From contig NZ_KB823013.1 of NCBI RefSeq assembly GCF_000365025.1, positions 310,001-374,000 on the forward strand: a stretch of DNA of 64,000 nt, given 5' to 3'. The notes beneath the pieces are model-generated. The model did no database searches and was not told the DNA's origin. It was given only the letters and a program-made list of their open reading frames with translations. The position numbers and the translations under genes were made by a program. This DNA is from Robiginitomaculum antarcticum DSM 21748. GTDB lineage: Bacteria > Pseudomonadota > Alphaproteobacteria > Caulobacterales > Maricaulaceae. Positions 1-6,856 of the stretch are shown piece after piece (position 1 is the stretch's first letter; every line of letters begins with the position of its first letter).

Positions 1-48
1 TTCAATTCCAACAATGTTATCGATCTTATTGTCACCGGAGACCGTTAA
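1..48 (+). CDS. C-terminal end of a YdbH-like protein (partial)
   Basis: Frame 1 is open from the window edge and stops with TAA at 46-48, giving the tail FNSNNVIDLIVTGDR. The gene body lies outside the window. The assignment rests mainly on context: the next two genes are YnbE-like and YdbL-like, and in enterobacteria ydbH, ynbE and ydbL form one operon, with YdbH an AsmA-like intermembrane lipid-transport protein. Only 15 residues are visible, so the family call is an inference. Confidence 0.45.
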   Translation, partial: FNSNNVIDLIVTGDR

Positions 49-82
49 TGCCAAGTTCAGCTACGATCAGTTAGGAGAGACT

Positions 83-292
83 ATGTTTACGTGCTCAATG
101 AGGTCTGCTTTGACAGGTCTGGCGGGTTTAACTGTACTTATGGGCGCAAGCGCGTGCGAATTGCCCATCCGCATACAGGCCCCTGACAAACCGATCGAGA
201 TTAACTTAAACATCAAAATTGATCAGGAGATTCGGGTTCGCCTCGACAAAGATGTCGAAGACCTGATTTCAGACAACCCTGATATTTTCTAG
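83..292 (+). CDS. YnbE-like lipoprotein
   Basis: Small outer-membrane lipoprotein of about 69 residues. The ATG at 83 follows an AGGAGAG ribosome site at 73-79, so this start is preferred over the longer frame from 14. The N-terminus has a hydrophobic segment ending in a lipobox (MGASAC). The mature part is short and acidic and ends in DNPDIF, as in YnbE proteins. It lies 34 nt after the YdbH-like stop and 9 nt before ydbL, which fits one operon. In E. coli YnbE partners YdbH in phospholipid transport between the membranes; that role is transferred by family and synteny, not shown here. Confidence 0.72.
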   Translation: MFTCSMRSALTGLAGLTVLMGASACELPIRIQAPDKPIEINLNIKIDQEIRVRLDKDVEDLISDNPDIF

Positions 293-301
293 GAGGCCGA
301 T

Positions 302-682
302 ATGGCACAGATGAAAACACTTATTATGTCCGTTCTGGGCGGCGCAGCCCTGATCGGCGGCGTTGTGGCCGGCACGACACTGCTGCCGGATATGTTGGTG
401 GCGAGCGCCCAAGCGCAAACCGCTGACGATTTGAAAGACCAAGGCAAAATCGGCGAAACCGCCGAAGGCTATCTGGCCGCGGTTACTACGCTCACCTCGA
501 GCGAGCAGGCCGCTATGGACGAGATCAACGCCAAGCGCAAAACGGTCTATACCCGTCTGGCGCGCGAACAGGGCGTCTCGGTTAGCGATGTCGCCAAATT
601 GACGGCGGAAAAGCTCGTCGCCAAAGCCCCGTCCGGTCATATGATCCGCGACGGATTCGGCGCTTGGGTGCCTAAGCCTTAA
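302..682 (+). CDS. ydbL: YdbL/DUF1318 family periplasmic protein
   Basis: A protein of 126 aa with a hydrophobic N-terminal segment (about residues 7-30) ending in an ASAQAQ signal-peptidase-like stretch. The mature domain matches the YdbL/DUF1318 pattern: KDQGKIGETAEGYL near residue 50, then NAKRKTVYTRLA and a basic C-terminal region. An AGGAGG site sits just before the ATG. As last gene of the ydbH-ynbE-ydbL set it probably acts in the periplasm as accessory or chaperone to the YdbH-YnbE bridge; this is inferred from the E. coli operon. Confidence 0.78.
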   Translation: MAQMKTLIMSVLGGAALIGGVVAGTTLLPDMLVASAQAQTADDLKDQGKIGETAEGYLAAVTTLTSSEQAAMDEINAKRKTVYTRLAREQGVSVSDVAKLTAEKLVAKAPSGHMIRDGFGAWVPKP

Positions 683-683
683 C

Positions 684-745
684 CGCTGAAATTCCGCGAT
701 AGTGGGCCCGTTGATCGCGCAGGCGATCAATCGGGGATTTCAGCG
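684..745 (+). other. Nested hairpin structure downstream of ydbL
   Basis: An outer stem pairs CGCTGAAATTCC (684-695) with GGGGATTTCAGCG (733-745), imperfectly. Inside it is a perfect 8-bp stem, TTGATCGC (711-718) with GCGATCAA (723-730), closed by a 4-nt loop. There is no T-run after it, so it is not a plain terminator. It could be a 3' UTR structure that protects the operon mRNA, or a palindromic repeat. Confidence 0.45.
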
Positions 746-785
746 CTCTCTCGGTTAGTCGCTCACCGTAACGACTACGATTTTT

Positions 786-813
786 AAGCCCGTCGCTAAC
801 GCGGCGGGTTTTA
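786..813 (+). terminator. Intrinsic terminator between ydbL and the convergent gene pair
   Basis: Stem CCCGTCGC (789-796), loop TAAC, stem GCGGCGGG (801-808) with one G-T pair, followed by TTTT. It is placed to end plus-strand transcription of the ynbE-ydbL operon and overlaps the stop codon of the convergent gene at 811. Confidence 0.6.
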
Positions 814-1134
814 CGCTGTCCCCTCCCCGCGCATCCGCTCGCGCGCAGCCGCCACGTCACAATGATCAGGCACGTCCTCCCCCGCCTCAATCCTGTCCAC
901 CAAATCTAATAGACGCAGTCTGAACCGCTCGCGTTCCTGGGCCGTTGGCGGCGGAACCTCTTCATAGCGCATATATCGGGGCGGCCAGACCCGCGTCTCG
1001 GATATAATTTTGGCCAGCAGCGCCCGCTGTGCGGCCACTTTGACCCGTATTAATTTCTGCGCCGGCGACAGCGCCCCGCGCCTGCATGTCGGGCATAGCG
1101 CGCTCGGAGCGGACATTTTACGCCGGCTCATCAT
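811..1134 (-). CDS. Small CxxC protein, paralogue of the gene just upstream
   Basis: About 107 aa if it starts at the tandem ATGs at 1134/1131; the longer frame would run into the upstream gene. The N-terminus has MSRRKMSAPSALCPTC, a zinc-ribbon-like CPTC, then LSPAQ, WPP, YEEVPPP and an acidic C-terminus. The same landmarks, in the same order, appear in the product of 1118-1423, so the two look like a tandem duplication. The start overlaps the end of that gene by about 14-17 nt, implying translational coupling. I do not recognise the family and assign no function. Confidence 0.6.
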   Translation of the reverse strand: MMSRRKMSAPSALCPTCRRGALSPAQKLIRVKVAAQRALLAKIISETRVWPPRYMRYEEVPPPTAQERERFRLRLLDLVDRIEAGEDVPDHCDVAAARERMRGEGTA

Positions 1135-1423
1135 CACCCCCGGATATCTCGCCCGCATGATGCCCCGCGGCTCTATCCAATATTGCCAGCAATTTTTCAC
1201 GCAGCATGTCCGCGTCGTCGGGATGGAGCGGCGGCAGGTCTTCATAGGCGATTCCCTTTGGCGGCCAATCCTGTCCGTCCGCCGCCAGTTTCGCGGCGCG
1301 CGCCTCTTCCACCAAAGCTTTAACCTGCGCCAGCTCATCGGACGGAGATAGGGAAGCCCGCCCGCAATCAGGGCAATGTACGGGCGGCTCTGTCGGCGGG
1401 TTTTTATACTGTCCTCGGCTCAT
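1118..1423 (-). CDS. Small CxxC protein, upstream member of a tandem pair
   Basis: A protein of 101 aa starting MSRGQYKNPP, with an AAGGA ribosome site before the ATG at 1421-1423. A single CPDC motif near residue 18 suggests half of a zinc site, perhaps completed by dimerisation. It shares LSPSDELAQVK, WPP, YEDLPPL and a helical C-terminal half with its neighbour at 811-1134. The family is unknown to me. Upstream lies the repeat-rich intergenic region, so its promoter should lie just above 1423. Confidence 0.6.
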   Translation of the reverse strand: MSRGQYKNPPTEPPVHCPDCGRASLSPSDELAQVKALVEEARAAKLAADGQDWPPKGIAYEDLPPLHPDDADMLREKLLAILDRAAGHHAGEISGGDDEPA

Positions 1424-1459
1424 ATTTTTCCTTTATGGATTTTGCTTTATGTTTGGGTC

Positions 1460-1608
1460 ACCCCCTCAGCCCATCGACCGTTGGTCGCCGGACAGCCGCC
1501 GGGCGGCCCCGTCCCCCGCACAGCAGGGGAGCAAAAGATTGAGAGCCGCTTAGCTTTCCTCCCCTGCTTGCGGGGGAGGTGCCGAACGCAGTGAGGCGGA
1601 GGGGGTGT
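1460..1608. repeat. Inverted pair of GC-rich intergenic repeat units
   Basis: The left arm starts ACCCCCTCAGCC and the right arm ends GGCGGAGGGGGT, which is nearly its reverse complement. Internally CCCCCGCACAGCAGGGGA (1512-1529) pairs with TCCCCTGCTTGCGGGGG (1560-1576), with one bulge. The right half matches a common alphaproteobacterial intergenic type: CTCCCC, a loop, GGGGGAGGTGCCGAA, then GGCGGAGGGGG. Confidence 0.6.
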
Positions 1609-1624
1609 TACTCAAGCGCCACCG

Positions 1625-1748
1625 TGCGATGACGCATCGGGTCGTCACGAAAACAAGAGGCGAGTCTCGCCCGTAGGGCGAGCCGGGAAATAATAGTGTG
1701 TGCCCAAGCCTACACGCGCCATCCTGCGATGGCCCATCGGGTGACCAC
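1625..1748. repeat. Two 24-bp direct repeats spaced exactly 100 bp
   Basis: The units at 1625-1648 and 1725-1748 share TGCGATG, a 3-nt variable part, CATCGGGT and a terminal CAC; 19 of 24 positions agree by my count. Each contains an inner near-palindrome (GATG..CATC). They look like copies of one small intergenic repeat. Confidence 0.5.
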
Positions 1749-2153
1749 ATGCGCGCCGGGTTGGTCGGCGGCGGCGCGCCGCTAAAAATGTGCGGACGCA
1801 TCCGCGAAGCCGTCTCCTTGCCGGAGACCGTAAGGGTAAGTGTTTCGCAAAGAGTTAGCTTCGCGGCGATATCTCGCGGCCCTCCCCTGTCGGGGCATGA
1901 GCATCACACTAAGAGCTGCGTCCCACGCGAGGTCACAGACCCAAACCCGTTTGATGTAGGCCGTAACCCCACATCGCCCGGATCCAATACCGATCTCCTG
2001 AAAGTTACCGAACGTCGACACCCGGCCCGCCACAAGAGACAGTTTAAAGATAGGGCAGATTTGGGAGGCGGGGATGGATTTATCTGAAAGTGCGGTTTTA
2101 TGGAGGTTTCGGGGGAGGGGAGGTAGGGATAGCGGCAGGTTCGCACTCCTACA

Positions 2154-2313
2154 CCTCGCCCTTCGAGTCCACGCGCCTACGGCGCGTCCTCAGGATGAGG
2201 TGTTCTGTGAGTTTGGGCATTTTAGTGGTAAAATCCAAAAGGAAGCCTCATCCTGAGGCGGCTTCGCGGTAGCGAAGGCGGGACCGCTCCGGCGGCCCGG
2301 TCGAAGGACGAGG
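2154..2313. repeat. Inverted pair of CCTCATCCTGAGG-type repeats
   Basis: The unit at 2154-2200 reads from CCTCGCCCTTCGAG to CTCAGGATGAGG. The unit at 2246-2313 reads from CCTCATCCTGAGG to TCGAAGGACGAGG. They are the same element in opposite orientation with different inner loops, a form widely scattered in alphaproteobacterial intergenic DNA. About 45 bp of AT-richer sequence separates them. Confidence 0.6.
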
Positions 2314-2362
2314 CGGTGGTTATCTCAATGGTACGTACAATTCACAACCTCGCGACCATCTG

Positions 2363-2566
2363 CCCTCTCCCCACCGGGAGAGGGTGCCCGGAGGGCGGGT
2401 GAGGGGAAGATAACCCAAATCGTGCGTTACGAAATTTATAAAAATAGAAGAGCCGTTCTTCACCCCATTAAGGTCACCCGACACCGATTGCTTAGGCGCA
2501 TTATCTCCCCTCATCCGGCCTGTCGGCCACCCGCTCCGGCGGCCCGGTTCTCCCCGCGTGAGAAGG
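2363..2566. repeat. Inverted pair of CCCTCTCC/GGTGAGGGG-type repeats
   Basis: The unit at 2363-2408 (CCCTCTCCCC, GGGAGAGGGTG, GGCGGGTGAGGGGA) is mirrored at 2504-2566 (TCTCCCCTCATCCGG, GGCCACCCG, TCCCCGCGTGAGAAGG). The spacer of about 95 bp is AT-rich and carries no gene. This is another family common in alphaproteobacterial intergenic regions. Confidence 0.55.
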
Positions 2567-2653
2567 CCGATAATCGTGAAAGTGGTTTTAAATTGTGCCG
2601 CGGCGCTTGGAGGCCATCATGTAAACACAGGGCTGCATGGCTCATTATTGCGC

Positions 2654-2686
2654 GATGGATCCTCGGGTCAAGCCCGAGGATGACGC
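2654..2686. repeat. Short hairpin repeat (GGATCCTCGGGTCAAGCCCGAGG type)
   Basis: TCCTCGGG (2660-2667) and CCCGAGGA (2673-2680) form a perfect 8-bp stem around TCAAG, followed by TGACG. This is a very widespread alphaproteobacterial intergenic repeat. Here it is the last repeat before the AT-rich promoter of the 546-aa gene. Confidence 0.6.
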
Positions 2687-2729
2687 AAATAAGGAAATAA
2701 TGGATGGCCGCGCGCAAAGAATAACAACT

Positions 2730-2753
2730 TATAATATAATATAGTACTTGACA
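2730..2753 (+). promoter_or_regulatory. Candidate promoter elements of the AT-rich gene
   Basis: Two overlapping TATAAT boxes lie at 2730-2735 and 2735-2740, and a perfect TTGACA lies at 2748-2753. The TTGACA has only AT-rich sequence at a -10 distance, which would place the start of transcription at or very near the ATG at 2782. The TATAAT boxes lack a good -35. Which one is used cannot be settled by reading. Confidence 0.35.
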
Positions 2754-2781
2754 CCTATAACTAACGAATAAAATGTGAGGT

Positions 2782-4422
2782 ATGGCAAGCACGCTTACAA
2801 AATTTAAATACTCTCTCCATTTAGGATCTTCAAATTTAAAGAATTTTGAAGAATTTTTGACAGCGAAAGCAAAAACGCAATGTACAAAAATAAAGCTTAG
2901 AGGGCCTCTGAAATTTAAGTGCACTCTGTATTATAAACAAACCCACACAAATGTGCCCGGTTGGGCAAAAAATTTAGATTTGATATTTGAAGTAGATAAA
3001 AAAATTAGTTCACGCTCAGCGGCTGCAGCGATGCTTTTCGAAGCTAGCGGACGAATATTTGCCTGTACATTTGGATTTGGTCACACTTTTCTAAATAATG
3101 ACCTTAGAGAAAATGACTTTGGGCTAATTGTTGCAGCTAACTCACTATCTGACAAAGGCATCAGAGTCGTAGAAAAAGCAAATCTCGGCACAGTTTTGAG
3201 GGATTACACTCAAGCCGCAGGAATAACAAATCTACGAGATTTTGATGTGGACGGTGCATTAAGTCTAATAAAGAAACTAAGCGGTTCACATAAAAATGGA
3301 AATGGAACACTCCAAGGGGGAACATCAATTAGTCTCACTTCAGAAAAAGACCTTGCGAGAATAGATGAAGTTGCCGACAGCCTGTTGCAACTATATAATT
3401 CAAAGGATTATCAAAAGTCCAGTTTTTCTATTATCGAAAAAATAAAACCTGTACTTGATGTCGATATAGAGAAGAAATTGAACGATGAACTCCTAAAAGA
3501 CCTGCAGTCGTTATCGCCAAATTTCGAATTGGGGATGCCCGAAATAGACACTGAACCATTTAGTTATTTAACCATTTCGGGATTAAGAACAAATAAGAAG
3601 TTCGCTGACATCTCTTTAGAAACTTATTTAAAAGTTTCAGGAGCACCATCATCTATAGATGATCTACACAATCACATGGTAGTAACGCATGATTTAGATG
3701 AAGTAGCAAAACGCGGTCGCTGGAGCATATATAAAGGGCTTGTCGGATCCTTAATGTATAATGGTCGATGCTGGGCTTTGAATGAAGGGAAATGGTATTC
3801 AATAGAAAATGCATTAAAGACTGCTTCTGACAATGCTTTTCAGAATTCATCTTCAGGACTTGATATCAATTTTACACCTTGGCCACTCGTTGAGAAAACC
3901 AAAAATGGTGGTCAGAAAGTTATGATTTATGAGCCAGAAGTAGAATATAATCAAAGAGTTGCATCGAGTGCCCCTGCACAATACCTATTTTATGATAGAA
4001 ACCTTTTTAGTATACCAAACAACCCAGGCCCGGGCATAGAGGTTTGCGACCTTTTTGATATAACTAGTAGGACATTAATTCACGTTAAAAAAAGTGGCCG
4101 GAAATCAAGTGTGATAAGTCATTTTTTGAACCAAGGCCTGAACTCGGCTAAACTTTTAAAATCTTTTCCTAAAATAAAGCAAGATTTTCTTGAAGATTTA
4201 GAAAAAAAAGTTGACCCAACTACTTTTAAGGCAATTGAAAATGAGTTCCCTGATGGTTGGACTGTAGAGTTTAAGTTTGGTGACAGGCCCAAAAAAAATG
4301 GGGATTACACAATACCCTTTTTCTCAAGAGTAACTTTTGAAGAAGTTAGGCGCGAAATAATTGCTAGAGGTTTCAAGGACGTAAAAATATCCTTTATACG
4401 AATGTCGAATCCCGGGAATTAA
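2782..4422 (+). CDS. DUF6119/TIGR04141-like sporadically distributed protein, possible defence nuclease
   Basis: A 546-aa protein whose length fits the TIGR04141 sporadically distributed family (about 550 aa). Seen directly: a strongly AT-rich, Lys/Asn/Ser-rich composition unlike the neighbours, an N-terminal beta-rich part (KYSLHLG, IKLRGPLKFK), and a C-terminal block EVCDLFD, LIHVKKSG, SHFLNQG, NSAKLL at about residues 419-456. That block is the part I associate with DUF6119. Its Asp followed by a beta strand ending xVKK resembles a restriction-nuclease-like fold, but the usual Glu of ExK is not evident. No partner gene is adjacent; ispG converges on it. Composition, isolation and the repeats upstream point to horizontal acquisition. 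A defence role is inference only. Confidence 0.6.
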   Translation: MASTLTKFKYSLHLGSSNLKNFEEFLTAKAKTQCTKIKLRGPLKFKCTLYYKQTHTNVPGWAKNLDLIFEVDKKISSRSAAAAMLFEASGRIFACTFGFGHTFLNNDLRENDFGLIVAANSLSDKGIRVVEKANLGTVLRDYTQAAGITNLRDFDVDGALSLIKKLSGSHKNGNGTLQGGTSISLTSEKDLARIDEVADSLLQLYNSKDYQKSSFSIIEKIKPVLDVDIEKKLNDELLKDLQSLSPNFELGMPEIDTEPFSYLTISGLRTNKKFADISLETYLKVSGAPSSIDDLHNHMVVTHDLDEVAKRGRWSIYKGLVGSLMYNGRCWALNEGKWYSIENALKTASDNAFQNSSSGLDINFTPWPLVEKTKNGGQKVMIYEPEVEYNQRVASSAPAQYLFYDRNLFSIPNNPGPGIEVCDLFDITSRTLIHVKKSGRKSSVISHFLNQGLNSAKLLKSFPKIKQDFLEDLEKKVDPTTFKAIENEFPDGWTVEFKFGDRPKKNGDYTIPFFSRVTFEEVRREIIARGFKDVKISFIRMSNPGN

Positions 4423-4438
4423 TTTGCCGTAACACTTC

Positions 4439-5551
4439 TCACCCCACCCGAACCAATTCCGCTTTCGCCTCAACCGCCGCGACAATATCGTCCACCATAT
4501 CGTCATTATCCGTCTTCCCCGTTTTCTTCCCCGCATGGTACATCATGCCATAACCCGCGCTGCCGCCGGTGAAGCCGACATCGGTGAACATGGCCTCGCC
4601 GGGGCCGTTGACGACGCAGCCGATAATGGACAGCGTGATCGGCTCTGAGATATGGGCGAGGCGTTCTTCTAATGTCTGCACGGTTTTAATCACGTCAAAG
4701 CCTTGGCGGGCGCAGGACGGGCAGGAAATAATATTGACGCCGCGCGTGCGCAGCCCCAAAGATTTGAGCATATCAAAGCCGACTTTGATTTCTTCGACCG
4801 GGTCAGCGGATAATGACACGCGGATGGTGTCGCCGATCCCGGCCCAGAGCAGATTGCCCATGCCGATAGAGGATTTAACCGTGCCGATGCGCGCGCCGCC
4901 TGCCTCTGTCACGCCCAAATGCAAGGGCGCGTCGGTTTGATCGGCGAGCATTTGATAGGCCGCGGCGGTCAGGAACATATCCGACGCTTTGACGGATATT
5001 TTATACTCATCAAAGCCCTCATCTTCTAACATGCGGGCATGCATGAGCGCGCTCTCGACCATGGCGTCGGGGCAGGGCTCTCCGTATTTCTCGAGTAGCT
5101 CGCGTTCCAGAGAGCCGCCATTGACCCCGATACGGATGGAGCAGCCATTGGCGCGCGCGGCGGCGACGACTTCTTTGACCCGCGCTTTGCCGCCAATATT
5201 GCCCGGATTAATGCGCAGGCAGGCCGCGCCGTTTTCGGCGGCTTCAATCCCGCGTTTATAATGAAAATGGATATCCGCCACGAGCGGGACATTGACCCGG
5301 TCGGTAATCGCGCGCAGGGCGAGGCTGCTCTCGGGATCGGGGCAGGAGACGCGAACAATATCGGCCCCGGCCTGCTCCAGCGCGGTGATCTGCGCCACCG
5401 TCGCATCGACGTCATGGGTGAGCGTATTGGTCATGGACTGCACCGCTATCGGCGCGTCGCCCCCGACCCGCACGGAGCCGACGCGGATTTGGCGGCATTT
5501 GCGGCGAACAACAGTGCGCCACGGACGGATTGAATTGATGTCTTGTCCCAT
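4439..5551 (-). CDS. ispG: 4-hydroxy-3-methylbut-2-en-1-yl diphosphate synthase (flavodoxin)
   Basis: IspG (GcpE) converts 2-C-methyl-erythritol 2,4-cyclodiphosphate to HMBPP in the MEP isoprenoid pathway, in the cytoplasm. The 370-aa protein has the usual short bacterial length. It carries the TIM-barrel start ([15 protein letters not shown], residues 30-43), [10 protein letters not shown] at 92-101, and the Fe4S4 ligands Cys277, Cys280 and Cys312 with Glu319 in the CxxC and CVVNGPGE blocks. It is single-gene here: tRNA-Ser lies upstream on the same strand and the AT-rich gene converges 16 nt past its stop. Confidence 0.96.
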   Translation of the reverse strand: MGQDINSIRPWRTVVRRKCRQIRVGSVRVGGDAPIAVQSMTNTLTHDVDATVAQITALEQAGADIVRVSCPDPESSLALRAITDRVNVPLVADIHFHYKRGIEAAENGAACLRINPGNIGGKARVKEVVAAARANGCSIRIGVNGGSLERELLEKYGEPCPDAMVESALMHARMLEDEGFDEYKISVKASDMFLTAAAYQMLADQTDAPLHLGVTEAGGARIGTVKSSIGMGNLLWAGIGDTIRVSLSADPVEEIKVGFDMLKSLGLRTRGVNIISCPSCARQGFDVIKTVQTLEERLAHISEPITLSIIGCVVNGPGEAMFTDVGFTGGSAGYGMMYHAGKKTGKTDNDDMVDDIVAAVEAKAELVRVG

Positions 5552-5612
5552 AAGAGCTGTCTGCCATGGATTTGCGGCGGATTGAAGGAGATTATGCTGT
5601 AAGGACAGGCTC

Positions 5613-5703
5613 TGGAGGTGAGGATGGGATTCGAACCCACGTTAGGCTACAAACCTAAACACGCTTTCCAAGCGTGCGCCTTAAACCGCTCGGCCACCTC
5701 ACC
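5613..5703 (-). tRNA. tRNA-Ser(GGA)
   Basis: On the minus strand the acceptor GGTGAGG (5703-5697) pairs with CCTCACC (5623-5617). The anticodon arm CACGC-TTGGAAA-GCGTG gives anticodon GGA (5669-5667), which reads UCC/UCU serine codons. A long variable arm (TTAGG...CCTAA) marks a class II tRNA, and the T-loop GTTCGAATC is present. A CCA follows directly (5615-5613) if T is the discriminator base. A T there would be odd for tRNA-Ser, which normally has G, so the 3' end deserves a check. Confidence 0.93.
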
Positions 5704-5768
5704 CTACCAGATCCATCTCGGTGGTTAACCCGAGAGGTTTTATATAAGCGCACGCTTAATCTTTTAAT

Positions 5769-5793
5769 GTTTCAATCGTCAAGCGATTGAAAC
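5769..5793. repeat. Perfect 10-bp inverted repeat beside the tRNA fragment
   Basis: GTTTCAATCG (5769-5778), loop TCAAG, CGATTGAAAC (5784-5793). On the minus strand it directly follows the copied tRNA 5' half and is followed by ATTAAAAG. It could act as a weak minus-strand terminator or be a recombination scar. Confidence 0.5.
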
Positions 5794-5794
5794 T

Positions 5795-5824
5795 GTGCGC
5801 CTTAAACCGCTCGGCCACCTCACC
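5795..5824 (-). pseudogene. Truncated copy of the 5' half of tRNA-Ser
   Basis: The 30 bp at 5795-5824 are identical to 5674-5703, the first 30 nt of the intact tRNA-Ser(GGA) on the same strand: acceptor 5' strand, D arm and the start of the anticodon arm. After that the sequence diverges into an unrelated hairpin, so no tRNA can fold. Identity stops sharply at both ends. It is either a partial tandem duplication or a left-over attachment-like repeat from an element that used this tRNA. Confidence 0.75.
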
Positions 5825-5840
5825 AGATATCCAAGAGCAA

Positions 5841-5866
5841 GCGCGGCTTATATTTCAAAGCCGCGC
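5841..5866. other. Hairpin downstream of the AAA+ operon
   Basis: GCGCGGCTT (5841-5849), loop ATATTTCA, AAGCCGCGC (5858-5866), a perfect 9-bp stem 40 nt past the last stop codon of the minus-strand operon. No T-run follows on either strand, so termination here would have to be weak or factor-assisted. Confidence 0.4.
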
Positions 5867-5906
5867 AAGGTCAAGCCTTACGCCGTGTGTTTTGCATACG
5901 TCTAAA

Positions 5907-6578
5907 TCAAGACGATCCAAACCAGCGGCGCATGAAGCGGCGATAGGCGGAGTGGCGCTCTTGTGCTTCGCGCTTAACCTTGCCCGCATGGCGGCTGACC
6001 GTGTCAGACATGTCGTCGATTTCTGCGTCAATGCGGTCCGTCACCGGGTCGACATTGGTCTTCGTCCATTTGCGGACGGCCCGCCAGATGATAAAGATAA
6101 TCACGGCGAGGATGGTCAGAAAGGCGATATTAAACCACGGGATCAGAAACACATTGGGCCCGTCCACCGGCTTGATCTTGGTCGCATTGGGCCAGATCGA
6201 GAACAGCCGGATGCGCCAGCCATAATGGGTCACGGCCACCCATTGCCCGTCTTTCGCGCTCATATCGGCGGCTTTGGCGGATAATTCACTACTGTCAAAT
6301 TTCAAGTAAAACGGGAAGGCCCAGCCCGTATCCTCATTACGGTATACGCGCGATTTGCCATTGGCGCGTACGGTCGATATAAAGCGTACATCGCGCGTCG
6401 CTTCGGCATTTGTGCCGACATCCGGGCTGTCCCAAAACGGCGAGCCTTTGCGAATATCCATTCGCTTCACATCAGTATCAACGATTTTGACGATGTCGCG
6501 CTGCGGCATGTAATAATGCAGCCCGATGGCGGTGATGAGCAGGACGGTAAACAGGATAAATCGTTTGATGAATTTCAT
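5907..6578 (-). CDS. DUF1523 family membrane protein
   Basis: A 223-aa protein with a hydrophobic segment near residues 7-23, a middle domain and a second segment near 145-168, followed by a highly charged tail. The early block YYMPQRDIVKIVDTDVKRMD is the feature I associate with DUF1523. The middle domain (about 25-140) therefore probably sits in the periplasm, with the tail in the cytoplasm. It is the last gene of the seven-gene operon, 9 nt after the 88-aa gene. Its biochemical role is unknown; in this operon it is a candidate membrane anchor or sensor for the AAA+ ATPase. Confidence 0.7.
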   Translation of the reverse strand: MKFIKRFILFTVLLITAIGLHYYMPQRDIVKIVDTDVKRMDIRKGSPFWDSPDVGTNAEATRDVRFISTVRANGKSRVYRNEDTGWAFPFYLKFDSSELSAKAADMSAKDGQWVAVTHYGWRIRLFSIWPNATKIKPVDGPNVFLIPWFNIAFLTILAVIIFIIWRAVRKWTKTNVDPVTDRIDAEIDDMSDTVSRHAGKVKREAQERHSAYRRFMRRWFGSS

Positions 6579-6587
6579 AATAAACCC

Positions 6588-6854
6588 CTAGGAATACTGC
6601 GCCAGATAGCCGAGCAGCGCCATCACGGCGAGCGGGAACAGATAGACAAAGATAAACAGTTTCGGTTTTAATCCGCGCTCATAATCGCGCATGCCCCGGG
6701 CGATATAATCGTCTTCGGGCAAATCGGTCTGTCCGGCTTTGACATCATTTCGCAGTTTCTGGCGCTTGCGATAGCGCGACAGGGTCGACAACGCGATATA
6801 GATCGCCGTCAGGATCAGCAGAATAATAACGATATTGCGCACCCAGATGATCAT
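6588..6854 (-). CDS. Small two-helix membrane protein
   Basis: An 88-aa protein with hydrophobic helices at about residues 4-22 and 66-85 and a short basic/acidic loop between (YRKRQKLRNDVKAG, LPEDDYIARG). This predicts two membrane passes. The ATG is 2 nt after the stop of the preceding gene and the stop is 9 nt before the DUF1523 gene, so it is translated within the operon. I recognise no family; it is probably a membrane subunit working with the DUF1523 protein. Confidence 0.65.
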   Translation of the reverse strand: MIIWVRNIVIILLILTAIYIALSTLSRYRKRQKLRNDVKAGQTDLPEDDYIARGMRDYERGLKPKLFIFVYLFPLAVMALLGYLAQYS

Positions 6855-6856
6855 AA

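Larger units (their letters stand above)
1424..2781. other. Gene-free region made of intergenic repeats
   Basis: I see no convincing gene in these 1.36 kb. Short open frames exist on both strands, but they lack ribosome sites and run through repeats. The stretch is a string of short palindromic elements of the kind scattered between genes in alphaproteobacteria, several present as inverted pairs; they are listed separately. Between about 1800 and 2130 I see only weak inverted repeats and no clear element. The region ends in an AT-rich stretch (about 2700-2781) that serves as promoter for the following gene. Confidence 0.75.

Noticed and set aside
269-730. Minus-strand frame opposite ydbL
   Set aside because: Antisense shadow of a clear gene, with no ribosome site and atypical composition.
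1424-2781. CRISPR array or protein genes in the repeat region
   Set aside because: Repeats are of several unrelated types with irregular spacing, and the open frames have no ribosome sites and run through palindromes.
5761-5830. A second tRNA-Ser gene
   Set aside because: Only the first 30 nt match; there is no anticodon arm, T arm or 3' acceptor strand.
5841-5866. Intrinsic terminator of the AAA+ operon
   Set aside because: The stem is perfect but no T-run follows on either strand, so it is listed only as a hairpin.
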